From DASXYG01 sp036502625 (lineage in GTDB: Bacteria; Actinomycetota; Actinomycetes; Streptosporangiales; Streptosporangiaceae): a stretch of 64,000 bases of DNA. The stretch is from positions 62,001 through 126,000 of the forward strand of contig DASXYG010000005.1 in the NCBI GenBank assembly GCA_036502625.1, in the 5' to 3' direction. The notes beneath the pieces were generated by a model. The model worked only from the letters and a program-made list of their open reading frames with translations. It had not been told where the DNA came from and made no database searches. The position numbers were made by a program, and so were the translations under genes. The first letter of the stretch is position 1. Every line of letters starts with the position of its first letter. Shown here in pieces: positions 15,488-24,398 of this stretch.

Positions 15488-16207
15488 ATGGGATTCGACG
15501 GGCGTTTCGCCTGGCACGAGCTGCGCACGGGGGACGTGGAGGCCGACACGCGCTTCTACGGCGACCTCCTCGGCTGGACGTTCGCGCCCAACCCGGCCGG
15601 CGTCACGATCCTGGCCGGTGGCGGGCCGATCGGCGGCGTGAGCCCGGTCAAGCCCGGGGTGCCCGTCCACTGGAACGCGGTCGTCGCCTGCGCCGACGTC
15701 GACGGCGCGGCCGCGGCCGCGCGCGCCGGCGGCGGCGTCATCACCACCGGCGAGCCGGTCGAGATGCCGGGCATGGGCCGCATCGCGCCCATCCTCGACC
15801 CCGACAAGGCGATCTTCGCCGCGATCACGCCGGGCCCGGGCGTCCCCGAGCCGTCCCCGCGTACCGGCGCCTTCGTCTGGGAGCGGTTGCGCACGCCGGA
15901 CCCGGCCGCGGCCGCGACGTTCTACGGCGCCGCGTTCGGCTGGACGGCCCGGTTGTCCGACGACGCGAGCGGCGGCGTCTTCGAGCTCCCGGACGGCACC
16001 CGCGTCGCCGAGGTCCTGCGCACCCCGCCCGGCGCGCCCATGGGCTGGCTGCCCTTCGTCCTCGTCGACGACGTCGACGCGGTCCGCGCCTACGCCGCCC
16101 AGCTCGGCGGCACGGCGGACGAGCCGGTCACCGTCGCGGGCATCGGCCGCTTCTCCGTGATCACCGACCCGAAGGGCGCCATGTTCGCCGCCCACCAGGC
16201 CGCCTGA
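15488..16207 (+). CDS. Two-domain VOC (glyoxalase/bleomycin-resistance fold) protein
   Basis: 239 residues after a GGAGG ribosome site. Two tandem VOC domains are visible, each opening with W-x-E-L-R/W-E-R-L-R-T-x-D and a Y/FYG motif (residues 7-27 FAWHELRTGDVEADTRFYGD; second copy near residue 136, VWERLRTPDPAAAATFYG). The fold covers glyoxalases, dioxygenases and drug-binding proteins. Proteins of this type in actinobacteria are mostly uncharacterised. The adjacent divergent MarR suggests induction by a small molecule. Confidence 0.88.
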   Translation: MGFDGRFAWHELRTGDVEADTRFYGDLLGWTFAPNPAGVTILAGGGPIGGVSPVKPGVPVHWNAVVACADVDGAAAAARAGGGVITTGEPVEMPGMGRIAPILDPDKAIFAAITPGPGVPEPSPRTGAFVWERLRTPDPAAAATFYGAAFGWTARLSDDASGGVFELPDGTRVAEVLRTPPGAPMGWLPFVLVDDVDAVRAYAAQLGGTADEPVTVAGIGRFSVITDPKGAMFAAHQAA

Positions 16208-16223
16208 CCCCGGGCGTACGAGA

Positions 16224-16249
16224 GCGGGCGCCCCGTACGGGACGCCCGC
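16224..16249. terminator. Bidirectional terminator hairpin
   Basis: Outer stem GCGGGCG/CGCCCGC encloses the self-complementary CCCGTACGGG, giving an almost continuous hairpin. It lies between the convergent VOC and ilvD genes. Confidence 0.75.
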
Positions 16250-16269
16250 CTGTCGTACGGAGACGCGGG

Positions 16270-18159
16270 TCAGTCGCGCGGGCCGCCGATGCGGCCGAGC
16301 TGGCTGACGTCGCGCGCGGCGCCGTTGGACGCCGAGGTGGTCATCGCGGCGTACGCCTGCAGCGCCGCGCTGACCGTGCGCTGCCGCTCGCGCGGACGGT
16401 ATTCGTGCAGGTCGGCGAGGAGCCGCTCGCGCCGCTGCCGCAGCACGTCGTCCGGGACGTCCAGGGTGAGCTCGCGGCGCGGGATGTCGATCCTGACGGT
16501 GTCGCCGTCTTCGACCAGCGCGATCGTGCCGCCCGCGGCCGCCTCGGGGGAGACGTGGCCGATGGACAGCCCGGACGTGCCGCCGGAGAAGCGGCCGTCG
16601 GTGACCAGCGCGCACACCTTGCCGAGCCCGCGGCCCTTGAGGAAGCTCGTGGGGTACAGCATCTCCTGCATGCCCGGCCCGCCGCGCGGCCCCTCGTAGC
16701 GGATCACCACGACGTCGCCGGGGACGATCGCGCCGCTCAGGATGCCCTCGACGGCCTCGTCCTGGCCCTCGAACACCTTCGCCGGGCCGCTGAACGTCAG
16801 CAGCGATTCGTCCACGCCCGCCGACTTGATCACCGAGCCGTCGACGGCGACGTTGCCGTAGAGGATGCCGAGCCCGCCGTCGGCGCTGTAGGCGTGCGGG
16901 ACGTCGCGGATGCAGCCGTCTTCGCGGTCGAGGTCGAGCGTCTCCCACCGGGCGCTCTGGGAGTACGCCTTGGTGGTGCGCACGCCGCCGGGCGCCGCGT
17001 GGAACAGCTCGAGCGTCTCGGCCGCGGCGTTCGGCGACTTGACGTCCCACTTGTCGAGGTAGTCGGTCAGCGAGGCGCTGTGCACGCTGTGCACCGTGCG
17101 GTGCAGCAGCCCGGCGCGGTCGAGCTCGCCCAGGATGGCCGGGATGCCGCCCGCGCGGTGGCAGTCCTCGACGTGGTACTTCTGCGTGTTCGGCGCCAGC
17201 TTGCACAGGCACGGCACACGGCGGGAGATCTCGTCGATCGCCTTCAGCTCGAAGTCGACCTCCCCCTCGCGGGCCGCCGCCATGAGGTGCAGCACGGTGT
17301 TCGTGGAGCCGCCCATCGCGACGTCGAGCGCCATGGCGTTCTCGAACGCGTCGCGGGTGGCGATCGCGCGCGGCAGCACGGACGCGTCGTCATCGGCGTA
17401 GTAGCGCTTGGCGACCTCCACGACCGCGCGCCCGGCGTCGAGGTAGAGCTGCTTGCGCGCGGTGTGCGTGGCCAGGGTGGTGCCGTTGCCGGGCAGCGCC
17501 AGGCCGATCGCCTCGGTCAGGCAGTTCATCGAGTTGGCGGTGAACATGCCGGAGCAGGAGCCGCAGGTCGGGCAGGCGTTCTCCTCGATCTCGCCCAGCT
17601 CGGCGTCGGACACGGAGTCGTCGGCGGAGGCGATCATCGAGTCGATCAGGTCGAGCTTGCGCGCGGCGGTGGTGCTGCCGTCCGGGTTGGTCTTGGCGAT
17701 GACCTTCCCGGCCTCCATCGGCCCGCCGGAGACGAACACCGTCGGGATGTTCAGCCGCATCGCCGCGATGAGCATGCCCGGGGTGATCTTGTCGCAGTTG
17801 GAGATGCAGATCATGGCGTCGGCGCAGTGGGCGTTCACCATGTACTCGACGGAGTCGGCGATCAGCTCGCGGCTCGGCAGGGAGTAGAGCATGCCGCCGT
17901 GGCCCATCGCGATGCCGTCGTCGACCGCGATCGAGTTGAACTCGCGCGGCACGGCCCCGGCGTCGCGAATCGCCTGCGCGACGAGGTCGCCTACCTCACG
18001 GAGGTGCACATGGCCCGGCACGAACTGCGTGTAGCTGTTCGCGACCGCGATGATCGGCTTGCCGAAGTCCTCGCGTTCGACGCCGCTGGCCCGCATGAGC
18101 GCGCGGGCCCCCGCCATGTTCCGGCCGTGCGTGACGGTCCGTGACCTGAGTGCAGGCAT
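16270..18159 (-). CDS. ilvD: Dihydroxy-acid dehydratase
   Basis: 629 residues, the length of the E. coli-type enzyme. Iron-sulfur ligands are seen in CISNCDKITPGM (Cys122) and CPTCGSCSGMFTANS; the NAHCADAMI and GRFSGGTSGLSIGH blocks are also diagnostic. The enzyme dehydrates 2,3-dihydroxy-isovalerate and -methylvalerate to the 2-oxo acids in valine and isoleucine synthesis, and supplies the pantothenate branch. No other ilv gene is adjacent. Confidence 0.96.
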   Translation of the reverse strand: MPALRSRTVTHGRNMAGARALMRASGVEREDFGKPIIAVANSYTQFVPGHVHLREVGDLVAQAIRDAGAVPREFNSIAVDDGIAMGHGGMLYSLPSRELIADSVEYMVNAHCADAMICISNCDKITPGMLIAAMRLNIPTVFVSGGPMEAGKVIAKTNPDGSTTAARKLDLIDSMIASADDSVSDAELGEIEENACPTCGSCSGMFTANSMNCLTEAIGLALPGNGTTLATHTARKQLYLDAGRAVVEVAKRYYADDDASVLPRAIATRDAFENAMALDVAMGGSTNTVLHLMAAAREGEVDFELKAIDEISRRVPCLCKLAPNTQKYHVEDCHRAGGIPAILGELDRAGLLHRTVHSVHSASLTDYLDKWDVKSPNAAAETLELFHAAPGGVRTTKAYSQSARWETLDLDREDGCIRDVPHAYSADGGLGILYGNVAVDGSVIKSAGVDESLLTFSGPAKVFEGQDEAVEGILSGAIVPGDVVVIRYEGPRGGPGMQEMLYPTSFLKGRGLGKVCALVTDGRFSGGTSGLSIGHVSPEAAAGGTIALVEDGDTVRIDIPRRELTLDVPDDVLRQRRERLLADLHEYRPRERQRTVSAALQAYAAMTTSASNGAARDVSQLGRIGGPRD

Positions 18160-18294
18160 TGGGGCTCCAAAGAGGGATGGTGCGTACCCACCGATCTTAC
18201 GAGCTCTGTCCAGCCTCCGGGCACGCCTTCCGCATCCTGAGACGAGCCTCTCGCCACCCGGTCGCGGGCCGCACGCGCGGCGCCCTGCCCGCGT

Positions 18295-19149
18295 TCAGGC
18301 CGCGAAGTCGGCGGCGTGGTCGGCCGCCCATTCCCCGTACGTACGCCCCGGGCGGCCGAGGATCGCCTCGACCTCGCCGGAGACGAGGTCCGGCTGGCCG
18401 TACGCCTCGGCCTGCATCCGCAGGAACCCGGCGGCGGCCCGCTCCGGGATGCCCGCGCGCATCATGCCCTCCTGGGCGGCCTCCGGCGGCACCTCCTGGA
18501 ACCGCAGCGGGCGCCCGGTCGCCGCCGCGATGGCGGCCACCATCTCCGCCTGGGTGAGCGCCACCGGGCCGGTCAGCACCGGCTTGCGCCCGATCAGGTC
18601 GTCGGTGAGCAGGCCGTGCGCGCCGACCGCGGCGATGTCGGCCTCGTGCAGCGACGCCCAGGCACCGTCGGGGTACGCGCCGCGCACGACGTCGCCGGCG
18701 CGGAGCTGCCCGGCCCACATGCCGATCGTGTTCACCGCGTAGACGCCCGAGCGCAGGCACGCCCACTCCATCCCCGACGCGGTGACGGCCTCCTCCACCT
18801 CCTTGTTGAAGTCGCCGTTCAGCCGCGACGGCTGCCGGTCGAGCGCCCATTCGACGTTGATCGCCGACATCGCGACGACCCGGCGCACGCCCTGCTCGCG
18901 GGCCAGCGCCAGCAGCTTCTCCGCCGCGGTGCCGACGGTGCGCGGGTTGAGGAACATCGCGGTGACGCCCGCGAGCGCGGCCGTCATGGTGGCGGCGTCG
19001 CCGGGGTCGCCCGCGACGACCTCGACGCCCTCGGGCAGGCCGGCGTTGTACGGATCGCGGCTGACCGCGCGGACCTCGGCGCCCGCCTCGGCGAGCTGCT
19101 GGACGAGCGGGCGCCCGACGACGCCCGTGGCGCCGGTGACCAGAATCAT
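18295..19149 (-). CDS. NmrA-like NAD(P)-binding reductase (atypical SDR)
   Basis: 284 residues. The N-terminus MILVTGATGVVGRPLVQQL is the Rossmann site of atypical SDR/NmrA proteins, followed by EVRAVSRDP. There is no canonical Tyr-x-x-x-Lys pair in the usual place, as in NmrA and QOR2-type proteins. Members are redox sensors or NAD(P)H:quinone reductases. It is divergent from a MarR regulator, with repeated operator-like sites between them. The 135 bases between it and ilvD show no gene. Confidence 0.87.
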   Translation of the reverse strand: MILVTGATGVVGRPLVQQLAEAGAEVRAVSRDPYNAGLPEGVEVVAGDPGDAATMTAALAGVTAMFLNPRTVGTAAEKLLALAREQGVRRVVAMSAINVEWALDRQPSRLNGDFNKEVEEAVTASGMEWACLRSGVYAVNTIGMWAGQLRAGDVVRGAYPDGAWASLHEADIAAVGAHGLLTDDLIGRKPVLTGPVALTQAEMVAAIAAATGRPLRFQEVPPEAAQEGMMRAGIPERAAAGFLRMQAEAYGQPDLVSGEVEAILGRPGRTYGEWAADHAADFAA

Positions 19150-19194
19150 CGTGCCTCCTCCTCGGGGCTACGGCACTTCGTCTCGGTGCCGTAC

Positions 19195-19247
19195 CATATG
19201 AGAACCGTACTACCTGATTTGAGAAAGATATCATATGAGTTCCGTAC
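19195..19247. promoter_or_regulatory. Repeated operator-like sites for the downstream MarR
   Basis: Two 16-base copies, CATATGAG-x2-CCGTAC, lie at 19195-19210 and 19232-19247, 37 bases apart. They differ only at the two central bases. The second copy covers the marR start codon (ATG at 19235). Binding could repress both the regulator and the divergent NmrA-like gene. Confidence 0.5.
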
Positions 19248-19720
19248 GATCTGCGGGAGATGCCGGGCGGCGCCGCCGGCGGCTGGCCAACCAGGTGAAG
19301 GACGAGCTGCGGGAGCTGGCCACGCAGCTCTCCCTGCACGGCCGGGCGGTCGGCGCGCGCGTCGACTTCCGCGACGTCGACCTCGACTGCCTGGACCTCA
19401 TCGCCCGCCACGGCCCGATCAGCCCGAGCGCGCTCGCCCGCCGCGCCGGCCTGCACCCCGCCACCATGACCGGGGTCCTCGACCGGCTGGAGCGCGGCGG
19501 CTGGATCGCCCGCGAGCGCGACGGCGCCGACCGCCGCGCGGTCACCGTACGCGCGCTGCGCGACCGCAACGCGGAGCTCTACGAGCACTTCTCCGGCATG
19601 AACAACCGGATGGACACGATCCTCGACGACTACTCCGACGCCGACCTCGAACTGATCGCCGGCTTCCTGAACCGCACCACGGCCGCCGGCCACGAGGCCA
19701 CCGGCGACCTCGCCGAATAG
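19235..19720 (+). CDS. MarR family transcriptional regulator
   Basis: 161 residues. The winged helix runs from CLDLIARHGPISPSALARRA through TMTGVLDRLERGGWIAR to the wing RDGADRRAVTVR. The N-terminal 20 residues are Arg-rich. The start codon lies inside a putative operator repeat, implying strong autoregulation. It probably controls the divergent NmrA-like reductase. Confidence 0.9.
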   Translation: MSSVRSAGDAGRRRRRLANQVKDELRELATQLSLHGRAVGARVDFRDVDLDCLDLIARHGPISPSALARRAGLHPATMTGVLDRLERGGWIARERDGADRRAVTVRALRDRNAELYEHFSGMNNRMDTILDDYSDADLELIAGFLNRTTAAGHEATGDLAE

Positions 19721-19736
19721 GGGCCGGACACGCGAA

Positions 19737-19768
19737 ACCGCCGACGGCGAGCGGTCACCGTCGGCGGT
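19737..19768. terminator. Bidirectional terminator hairpin
   Basis: A perfect 11-base stem ACCGCCGACGG/CCGTCGGCGGT with a 10-base loop between the convergent marR and NERD genes. Confidence 0.8.
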
Positions 19769-19793
19769 GCGGGTCGTAGGAGTCGGTCGCGGG

Positions 19794-20615
19794 CTAGTTC
19801 GGCGCCTCGACGTCCTCGCCGTAGCGCTGCGGCAGGACCCGGTCGGCGATCTTGTAGATGCGCTCGATCTCGTCCTCCGTCAGCACCTTGTCCTGCTTCT
19901 TGAGGTACTTCCGGAGCCGGCTGCCGGTGTAGACGTCCACGTCGCGGATGGTCAGCACGTTCCACGGCACCTTCGGGCCGTAGACGGCGAGCGACGGCCG
20001 GACGTCGATGTCCGTGCCGAGCGCGGAGCTGACCAGTTCGTGCGCCTGGTCGGCCTCCCACCGCGCCTCGTCCAGCCGGTCCTTCTGGTTGAACGGGCCG
20101 AGGAACAGCTTGCGGTGCGACATCGCACGCAGCGGCATCCGCTTGTCCCAGTTCTCGGAGTCGACCGCGTAGACACCGGTCGGGCCCACTACGAGGTGGT
20201 CGATCTGGGCGTCACTGCCCGGGATCGCGCGGGCGTGCAGCGCACGATAGCCGCTGCGGTGCATGCCCTGGAGCTGCCGTTCGGTCTTGCGTTCCGACGC
20301 GCCGAGGTGGCGCCACGCGGCGACACTGGACGTCGTCTTGGAGGCGTAAACGGAGTCGGCGATCGCGGCGAGCACGGCCGCCGTGAGCCCGATACGCCAG
20401 TCGGTGAAGATCAGACCGATGACGATGCCCGCCGCCACCGCGATGAGCCCGCGCCGGATCCAGCGCCGGTATTGCGGATCGTTCAGCAGGTCACCGTACG
20501 TGGACGCGCTCTTTCCGTCGTCGGAGGAACCGGCGGCGCGGCGGCGCGCCGCTCGCTCATCCACGGACACACGTGACTCTGTGTGACTGTTTCTGTCCCC
20601 TGAACCAGATTCCAC
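19794..20615 (-). CDS. Membrane-anchored NERD (nuclease-related) domain protein
   Basis: 273 residues from the GTG at 20615. After a charged N-terminus come two membrane helices (GLIAVAAGIVIGLIF and IGLTAAVLAAIADSVYA). The cytoplasmic part carries the NERD hallmark IDHLVVGPTGVYAVDSENW (near residues 143-161), a fold related to restriction-type nucleases. The C-terminal TEDEIERIYKIADRVLPQR matches other actinobacterial NERD proteins. Function is unknown. Alternative GTG starts at codons for RVSVDER, 16-18 residues in, would be coupled to the short upstream ORF at 20557-20667. Confidence 0.82.
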   Translation of the reverse strand: MESGSGDRNSHTESRVSVDERAARRRAAGSSDDGKSASTYGDLLNDPQYRRWIRRGLIAVAAGIVIGLIFTDWRIGLTAAVLAAIADSVYASKTTSSVAAWRHLGASERKTERQLQGMHRSGYRALHARAIPGSDAQIDHLVVGPTGVYAVDSENWDKRMPLRAMSHRKLFLGPFNQKDRLDEARWEADQAHELVSSALGTDIDVRPSLAVYGPKVPWNVLTIRDVDVYTGSRLRKYLKKQDKVLTEDEIERIYKIADRVLPQRYGEDVEAPN

Positions 20616-20667
20616 GTAGCTGAGCGTAACCGGAGTTCCACGCGCTGCCTAGTAGTGCCGGGTTCAT
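20557..20667 (-). CDS. Possible 36-codon leader ORF upstream of the NERD gene
   Basis: An ATG at 20667 is preceded by an unusually strong purine-rich ribosome site (GAGGAAGAAGAG). The ORF encodes 36 residues starting MNPALLGSAWNSGYAQL and ending RVTCVRG, with two Trp and no known family. Its TGA stop overlaps an in-frame GTG of the NERD gene (GTGGATGA), so it could couple translation to a shorter NERD product. It overlaps the longer NERD N-terminus in another frame. The good ribosome site is the main evidence. Confidence 0.4.
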   Translation of the reverse strand: MNPALLGSAWNSGYAQLRGIWFRGQKQSHRVTCVRG

Positions 20668-20825
20668 ACTCTTCTTCCTCTGCGGTATTGAGGTAAGCCG
20701 GTTACGAACGCGGCCCGCCCCCGTCCTTCCATGATCCACTGCGCGCCCGGCGGGCCGCTGAGATTCCCGGCAACAGGTGGCGGTCAGTGGAGATCGTCAC
20801 TCCCGGAGCGGGTAAGAAGGGGCGC

Positions 20826-22871
20826 GTGAACGACGCGCGCGCGGAGCTGGCCCGGGTGTGCGGGGTGGCCACTTCCTACCCCGGGCCCGGCGGTGAGACG
20901 GTCCACGTCGGGCGGGAGACCCTGGTCGCGGTGCTGGGCGCGCTCGGCTTCGACGCGTCCACGCCGGGCGCCGCGGCCGAGGCGCTGAACGGCATCGCGG
21001 CGCGGCGTGAGGCGCGGCTCGTACGCGAGTCGTTCCTGACGCGGCGGCTCGGCGAGCCGGCCGTGTCCCCTGAGGGCGCGGCGTCCCTGGACGGGCTCGA
21101 ACGGCGGGTCGTCACCGAGTCCGGTGTCCGGATCGGGGCGGACGCGCCGCTTCCGCTCGGGCTGCACACCCTCGAGGTGCGCGGGCGCGGCCGGGAGGAG
21201 TCCGTCCCGGTCCTGGTGGCGCCGCGGCGGCTTGACGCCCCCGAGGGCGACCGGGCCTGGGGGTTCATGGTCCAGCTCTACGCCATGCGGTCGCGCGGTT
21301 CGTGGGGGATGGGCGACCTGCGGGACCTCTCCGACCTCGCCACCTGGAGCGCCGAACGCCTCGGCGCCGGGTTCGTGCTCGTCAACCCGGTGCACGCGAC
21401 CGAGCCGGCGGTGCCGATCAGCCCGTCGCCGTACCTCCCGGTCAGCCGGCGGTTCGCCAGCCCGCTGTACCTGCGGATCGAGGACATTCCCGAGTTCGCC
21501 GCGCTCGGGCGCGACGCGCGGCGCCGCATCGAGGAGATCGCCGGGGCGCAGCGCGCGGTCGTCACCACGGCCGACGACCTGGACCGCGACGCCGTGTGGC
21601 GGGCCAAGCTCGCCGCGCTGGAGATCCTCTCGGCCGTGTCGCGCACCCCCGCGCGCGAGGCCGCCTACCGGGAGTTCGCGGCGCGCGAGGAGCCCGCGCT
21701 CACCGACTTCGCGACCTGGAACGCGCTCGCCGAGCTGCACGGCGCGGACATCCGTACGTGGCCGGCCGCCCTGCGCGACAAGGACGGTCCGGCCGTGCGC
21801 CGCGCCCGTACGGAGCTGGGGGAGCGCGTCGAGTTCCACCGGTGGACGCAGTGGCTGTGCGACGAGCGGCTCACCGCCGCGCAGCGCGCCGCGACCGGCG
21901 CGGGCATGTCCATCGGCATCCTGAACGACCTCGCCGTGGGCGCGTCCGGCGGCGGCGCGGACGCCTGGATGTACGCGGACGCGCTGGCGAGAGGCGTCAG
22001 CGTGGGCGCGCCGCCGGACGCGTTCAACCAGCGCGGCCAGGACTGGGCGCAGCCGCCCTGGCACCCGCGGCGGCTGGCCGATCAGGCGTACGCGCCGCTG
22101 CGCGACATGGTCCGCTACGGCCTGCGGCACGGCGGCGGGCTGCGCGTCGACCACGTCATGGGGATGTACCGCCTGTGGTGGATCCCGGAGGGCGCGCGCC
22201 CCGCCGAGGGCACGTACGTCTCCTACGACGCGGCCGCCATGATGGGCGCCGTCACCCTGGAGGCGGCGCGCACCGGCGGCATCGTCGTCGGCGAGGACCT
22301 CGGCACCGTCGAGCCGCACGTCCGCGACGACCTCGCCGACCGCGGCGTGTACGGCACGTCCATGCTGTGGTTCGAGCGCGACGCCGGCGGCGCGCCCCGC
22401 GCCCCCGGCACCTGGCGCGCGCAGTGCCTGGCCACCGTCGACAGCCACGACCTGCCGCCGATCGCGGAGTACCTCTCCGGCGCGCACGTCGCGCTGCGCG
22501 CCCGCCTCGGCCTGCTGACCCGCGACGCCGCCGACGAGGAGGCCGACGCCCGCGCACAGGTCGCCGCGTGGACGGCCGCGCTGCGCGGCCTCGGGCTGCT
22601 CGGCGACGACCCGGGGGAGTGGGAGACGGTCCTGGCGCTGCACGCCTACCTGGCCGCCACGCCCGCGCGGCTGGTCGGCGTCTCCCTGGCGGACGCCGTC
22701 GGGGAGCGCAGGTCGCAGAACCTGCCCGGCACCAGCGACGCCTATCCCAACTGGCGGGTGCCGCTCGCCGACGGCAAGGGCACACCGGTGCTGCTGGACG
22801 ACGTGATGGCCGACCCGGGCGTACGGGAGCTGGCCGAGGTGCTGCGCGCGGCCGGAAAACCCGTTGCGTGA
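20826..22871 (+). CDS. malQ: 4-alpha-glucanotransferase (amylomaltase)
   Basis: 681 residues from the GTG at 20826, chosen because an AAGGGG ribosome site precedes it and the N-terminus then fits other MalQ proteins (ELARVCGVATSYPG); an in-frame GTG at 20787 is an alternative. The GH77 catalytic set is visible: the nucleophile Asp in GGLRVDHVMGMYRLWW, the acid/base Glu in VVGEDLGTVEPHV, and the third Asp in TVDSHDLPP. It transfers maltosyl and longer glucan segments in maltodextrin and glycogen metabolism. The long N-terminal extension is typical of actinobacteria. Confidence 0.95.
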   Translation: MNDARAELARVCGVATSYPGPGGETVHVGRETLVAVLGALGFDASTPGAAAEALNGIAARREARLVRESFLTRRLGEPAVSPEGAASLDGLERRVVTESGVRIGADAPLPLGLHTLEVRGRGREESVPVLVAPRRLDAPEGDRAWGFMVQLYAMRSRGSWGMGDLRDLSDLATWSAERLGAGFVLVNPVHATEPAVPISPSPYLPVSRRFASPLYLRIEDIPEFAALGRDARRRIEEIAGAQRAVVTTADDLDRDAVWRAKLAALEILSAVSRTPAREAAYREFAAREEPALTDFATWNALAELHGADIRTWPAALRDKDGPAVRRARTELGERVEFHRWTQWLCDERLTAAQRAATGAGMSIGILNDLAVGASGGGADAWMYADALARGVSVGAPPDAFNQRGQDWAQPPWHPRRLADQAYAPLRDMVRYGLRHGGGLRVDHVMGMYRLWWIPEGARPAEGTYVSYDAAAMMGAVTLEAARTGGIVVGEDLGTVEPHVRDDLADRGVYGTSMLWFERDAGGAPRAPGTWRAQCLATVDSHDLPPIAEYLSGAHVALRARLGLLTRDAADEEADARAQVAAWTAALRGLGLLGDDPGEWETVLALHAYLAATPARLVGVSLADAVGERRSQNLPGTSDAYPNWRVPLADGKGTPVLLDDVMADPGVRELAEVLRAAGKPVA

Positions 22872-22901
22872 GCGTGCGCGCGCCGCGCAGGATTCCGGCC
22901 C

Positions 22902-23651
22902 ATGCGGGAACCCGACATCTCCGCGATCAGCCATGACCTGCTGACGTTCAAGGCGCCGCTGTCCGACGCGCACGCCGCCGCGATCATCGGCCGGCTCGGC
23001 GCGCTCGGCGGCGCGCACGTCCTCGACCTCGGCTGCGGCCGCGGTGAGCTGCTGCGCCGCGTCGTCGCCGCCGACCCGGGCGCGTACGGCACGGGCGTCG
23101 ACGTCGACGAGGCCGCGCTCGCCTTCGCCCGTACGGCCGCCGCGGAGCGCGGGCTGGCCGGGCGGGTCCGCTTCGACCGCGGCGACGCCGCCGCGTCGCA
23201 GGCCACCGGCGACGTCGTGCTGTGCGTGGGCGCGCGCCACGCGTGGCCGTCCGCGCGCGCCGCGCTGGCCGCGCTGCGCGACCGCCTCAGGCCCGGCGGG
23301 CGGCTGCTGTTCGCCGACGCGTTCTGGACCGCGCCGCCCACCGCCGCGCAGCTCGACGGCCTGGGCGCCGAGCCGGACGAGCTCGGCCCGCTGCCCGGTC
23401 TCGTCGACGCCGCTACCGGGCTCGGCTACCGGCTGCTCGACCTCTCGGTGGGCAGCGAGCAGGAGTGGGACGCGTTCGAGTCCGGCTGGTGCGCGGGACT
23501 GGAGACCTGGCTGCTGCGCCACCCCGGCCACCCGGGCGCCGCGGAGGTGCGCCGCGCGGCCGACGCGCACCGCGACGGCTGGCTGCGCGGCTACCGCGGC
23601 GCGATCGGGTTCGCGTACCTCGTGCTGGCCGTGCCGGGCGACCGTTCGTAG
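22902..23651 (+). CDS. Class I SAM-dependent methyltransferase
   Basis: 249 residues. Motif I is VLDLGCGRGELLRR (from residue 40), followed by an acidic GVDVDE at the end of strand 2, and a LRPGGRLLFADAFW post-motif typical of small-molecule methyltransferases. The C-terminal half, with several Trp, is probably the substrate lid. The acceptor is unknown. It begins 30 bases after malQ and may be co-transcribed. Confidence 0.88.
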   Translation: MREPDISAISHDLLTFKAPLSDAHAAAIIGRLGALGGAHVLDLGCGRGELLRRVVAADPGAYGTGVDVDEAALAFARTAAAERGLAGRVRFDRGDAAASQATGDVVLCVGARHAWPSARAALAALRDRLRPGGRLLFADAFWTAPPTAAQLDGLGAEPDELGPLPGLVDAATGLGYRLLDLSVGSEQEWDAFESGWCAGLETWLLRHPGHPGAAEVRRAADAHRDGWLRGYRGAIGFAYLVLAVPGDRS

Positions 23652-23709
23652 CCGGGGTGCAATACGGTTGGGGGCGAGGGTCACCGTGCCGTGAGAGAGA
23701 AGTGGAACC

Positions 23710-23988
23710 GTGAGCACGCTGCAAACGCTCGGGCTGTTCGTCGGCGTCCCCGCCGCCTTGTTCATCGTCATCGCGCTGCTGTGCACCGCGCCGTCGTGGG
23801 GCCGCGACCCGCGCTACCGTCCGGGCCTGACCTGGACGGCCGACCCGTCGTGGATCGGCGGCCCGGAGGACCCCGACCGTCCGGCCGTCGCGCCGGGTGC
23901 GGCCCGGCCCGCGATCGAGGGCGAGAGCGCGGAGGCGGCCGAGGAGGCAGCCGCGAGCCGTACCGGCGGCGCCAGCGCTTCGTGGTAG
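23710..23988 (+). CDS. Small single-pass membrane protein resembling cytochrome aa3 oxidase subunit CtaJ
   Basis: 92 residues from a GTG with a GAGAGAAG ribosome site. One N-terminal membrane helix (LFVGVPAALFIVIALLCTA) is followed by the motif GRDPRYRPGLTWTADPSWIGGP, given here as residues 31-52, and an acidic, Ala-rich tail. This layout resembles the small actinobacterial subunit CtaJ of the aa3-type cytochrome oxidase supercomplex. Assignment is from memory of that pattern and the following DUF5130 gene, which often sits next to it. Confidence 0.6.
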   Translation: MSTLQTLGLFVGVPAALFIVIALLCTAPSWGRDPRYRPGLTWTADPSWIGGPEDPDRPAVAPGAARPAIEGESAEAAEEAAASRTGGASASW

Positions 23989-24000
23989 GAATTCCAGATC

Positions 24001-24393
24001 ATGAACGGGAATCTGTCGCGGGCGTTCACGGACCAGCAGGAGTACGAACTCGGCCGGCTGGTCGACCGGGCGCGTGAGGAGACCGGGCTGACGTTCTCCG
24101 TCTACGTCGGCTCCACACCCGAGGGCGTGAAGCCGCGCGAGGAGGCCGTGCGCCTGCTCGGCGAGTTCGGCGACGAGGCGCCGCGGGTGGTGCTGATCTA
24201 CGTCGACCCGAACGCGCGCGCCCTGGAGATCGTCACGGGGCCGGTCGCGTCCGGCTGGCTCGACGAGCGCACGTGCGGGCTGGCCGCGGTCAACATGACG
24301 AGCTCGTTCGCGCTCGGCGACCTTCCCGGCGGCATCCAGAACGGCATCGAGCAGATGGTCGGCCACGTCACGGCTTTGCGTTCGGACCGGTAA
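24001..24393 (+). CDS. DUF5130 (TPM-like) protein
   Basis: 130 residues. The sequence has the TPM-fold pattern: an N-terminal helix, a FSVYVGSTPEG strand, PRVVLIYVDPNARALEIVTG, and a final helix. The family is restricted to actinobacteria and lacks a known function. It lies 12 bases after the CtaJ-like gene, so the two are probably one transcript. A strong hairpin follows the stop. Confidence 0.75.
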   Translation: MNGNLSRAFTDQQEYELGRLVDRAREETGLTFSVYVGSTPEGVKPREEAVRLLGEFGDEAPRVVLIYVDPNARALEIVTGPVASGWLDERTCGLAAVNMTSSFALGDLPGGIQNGIEQMVGHVTALRSDR

Positions 24394-24398
24394 CCGCC

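Noticed and set aside
20784..23786. A 1000-residue open frame antisense to malQ and the methyltransferase gene
   Set aside because: Low-complexity composition with no domain; malQ on the other strand has all catalytic motifs.
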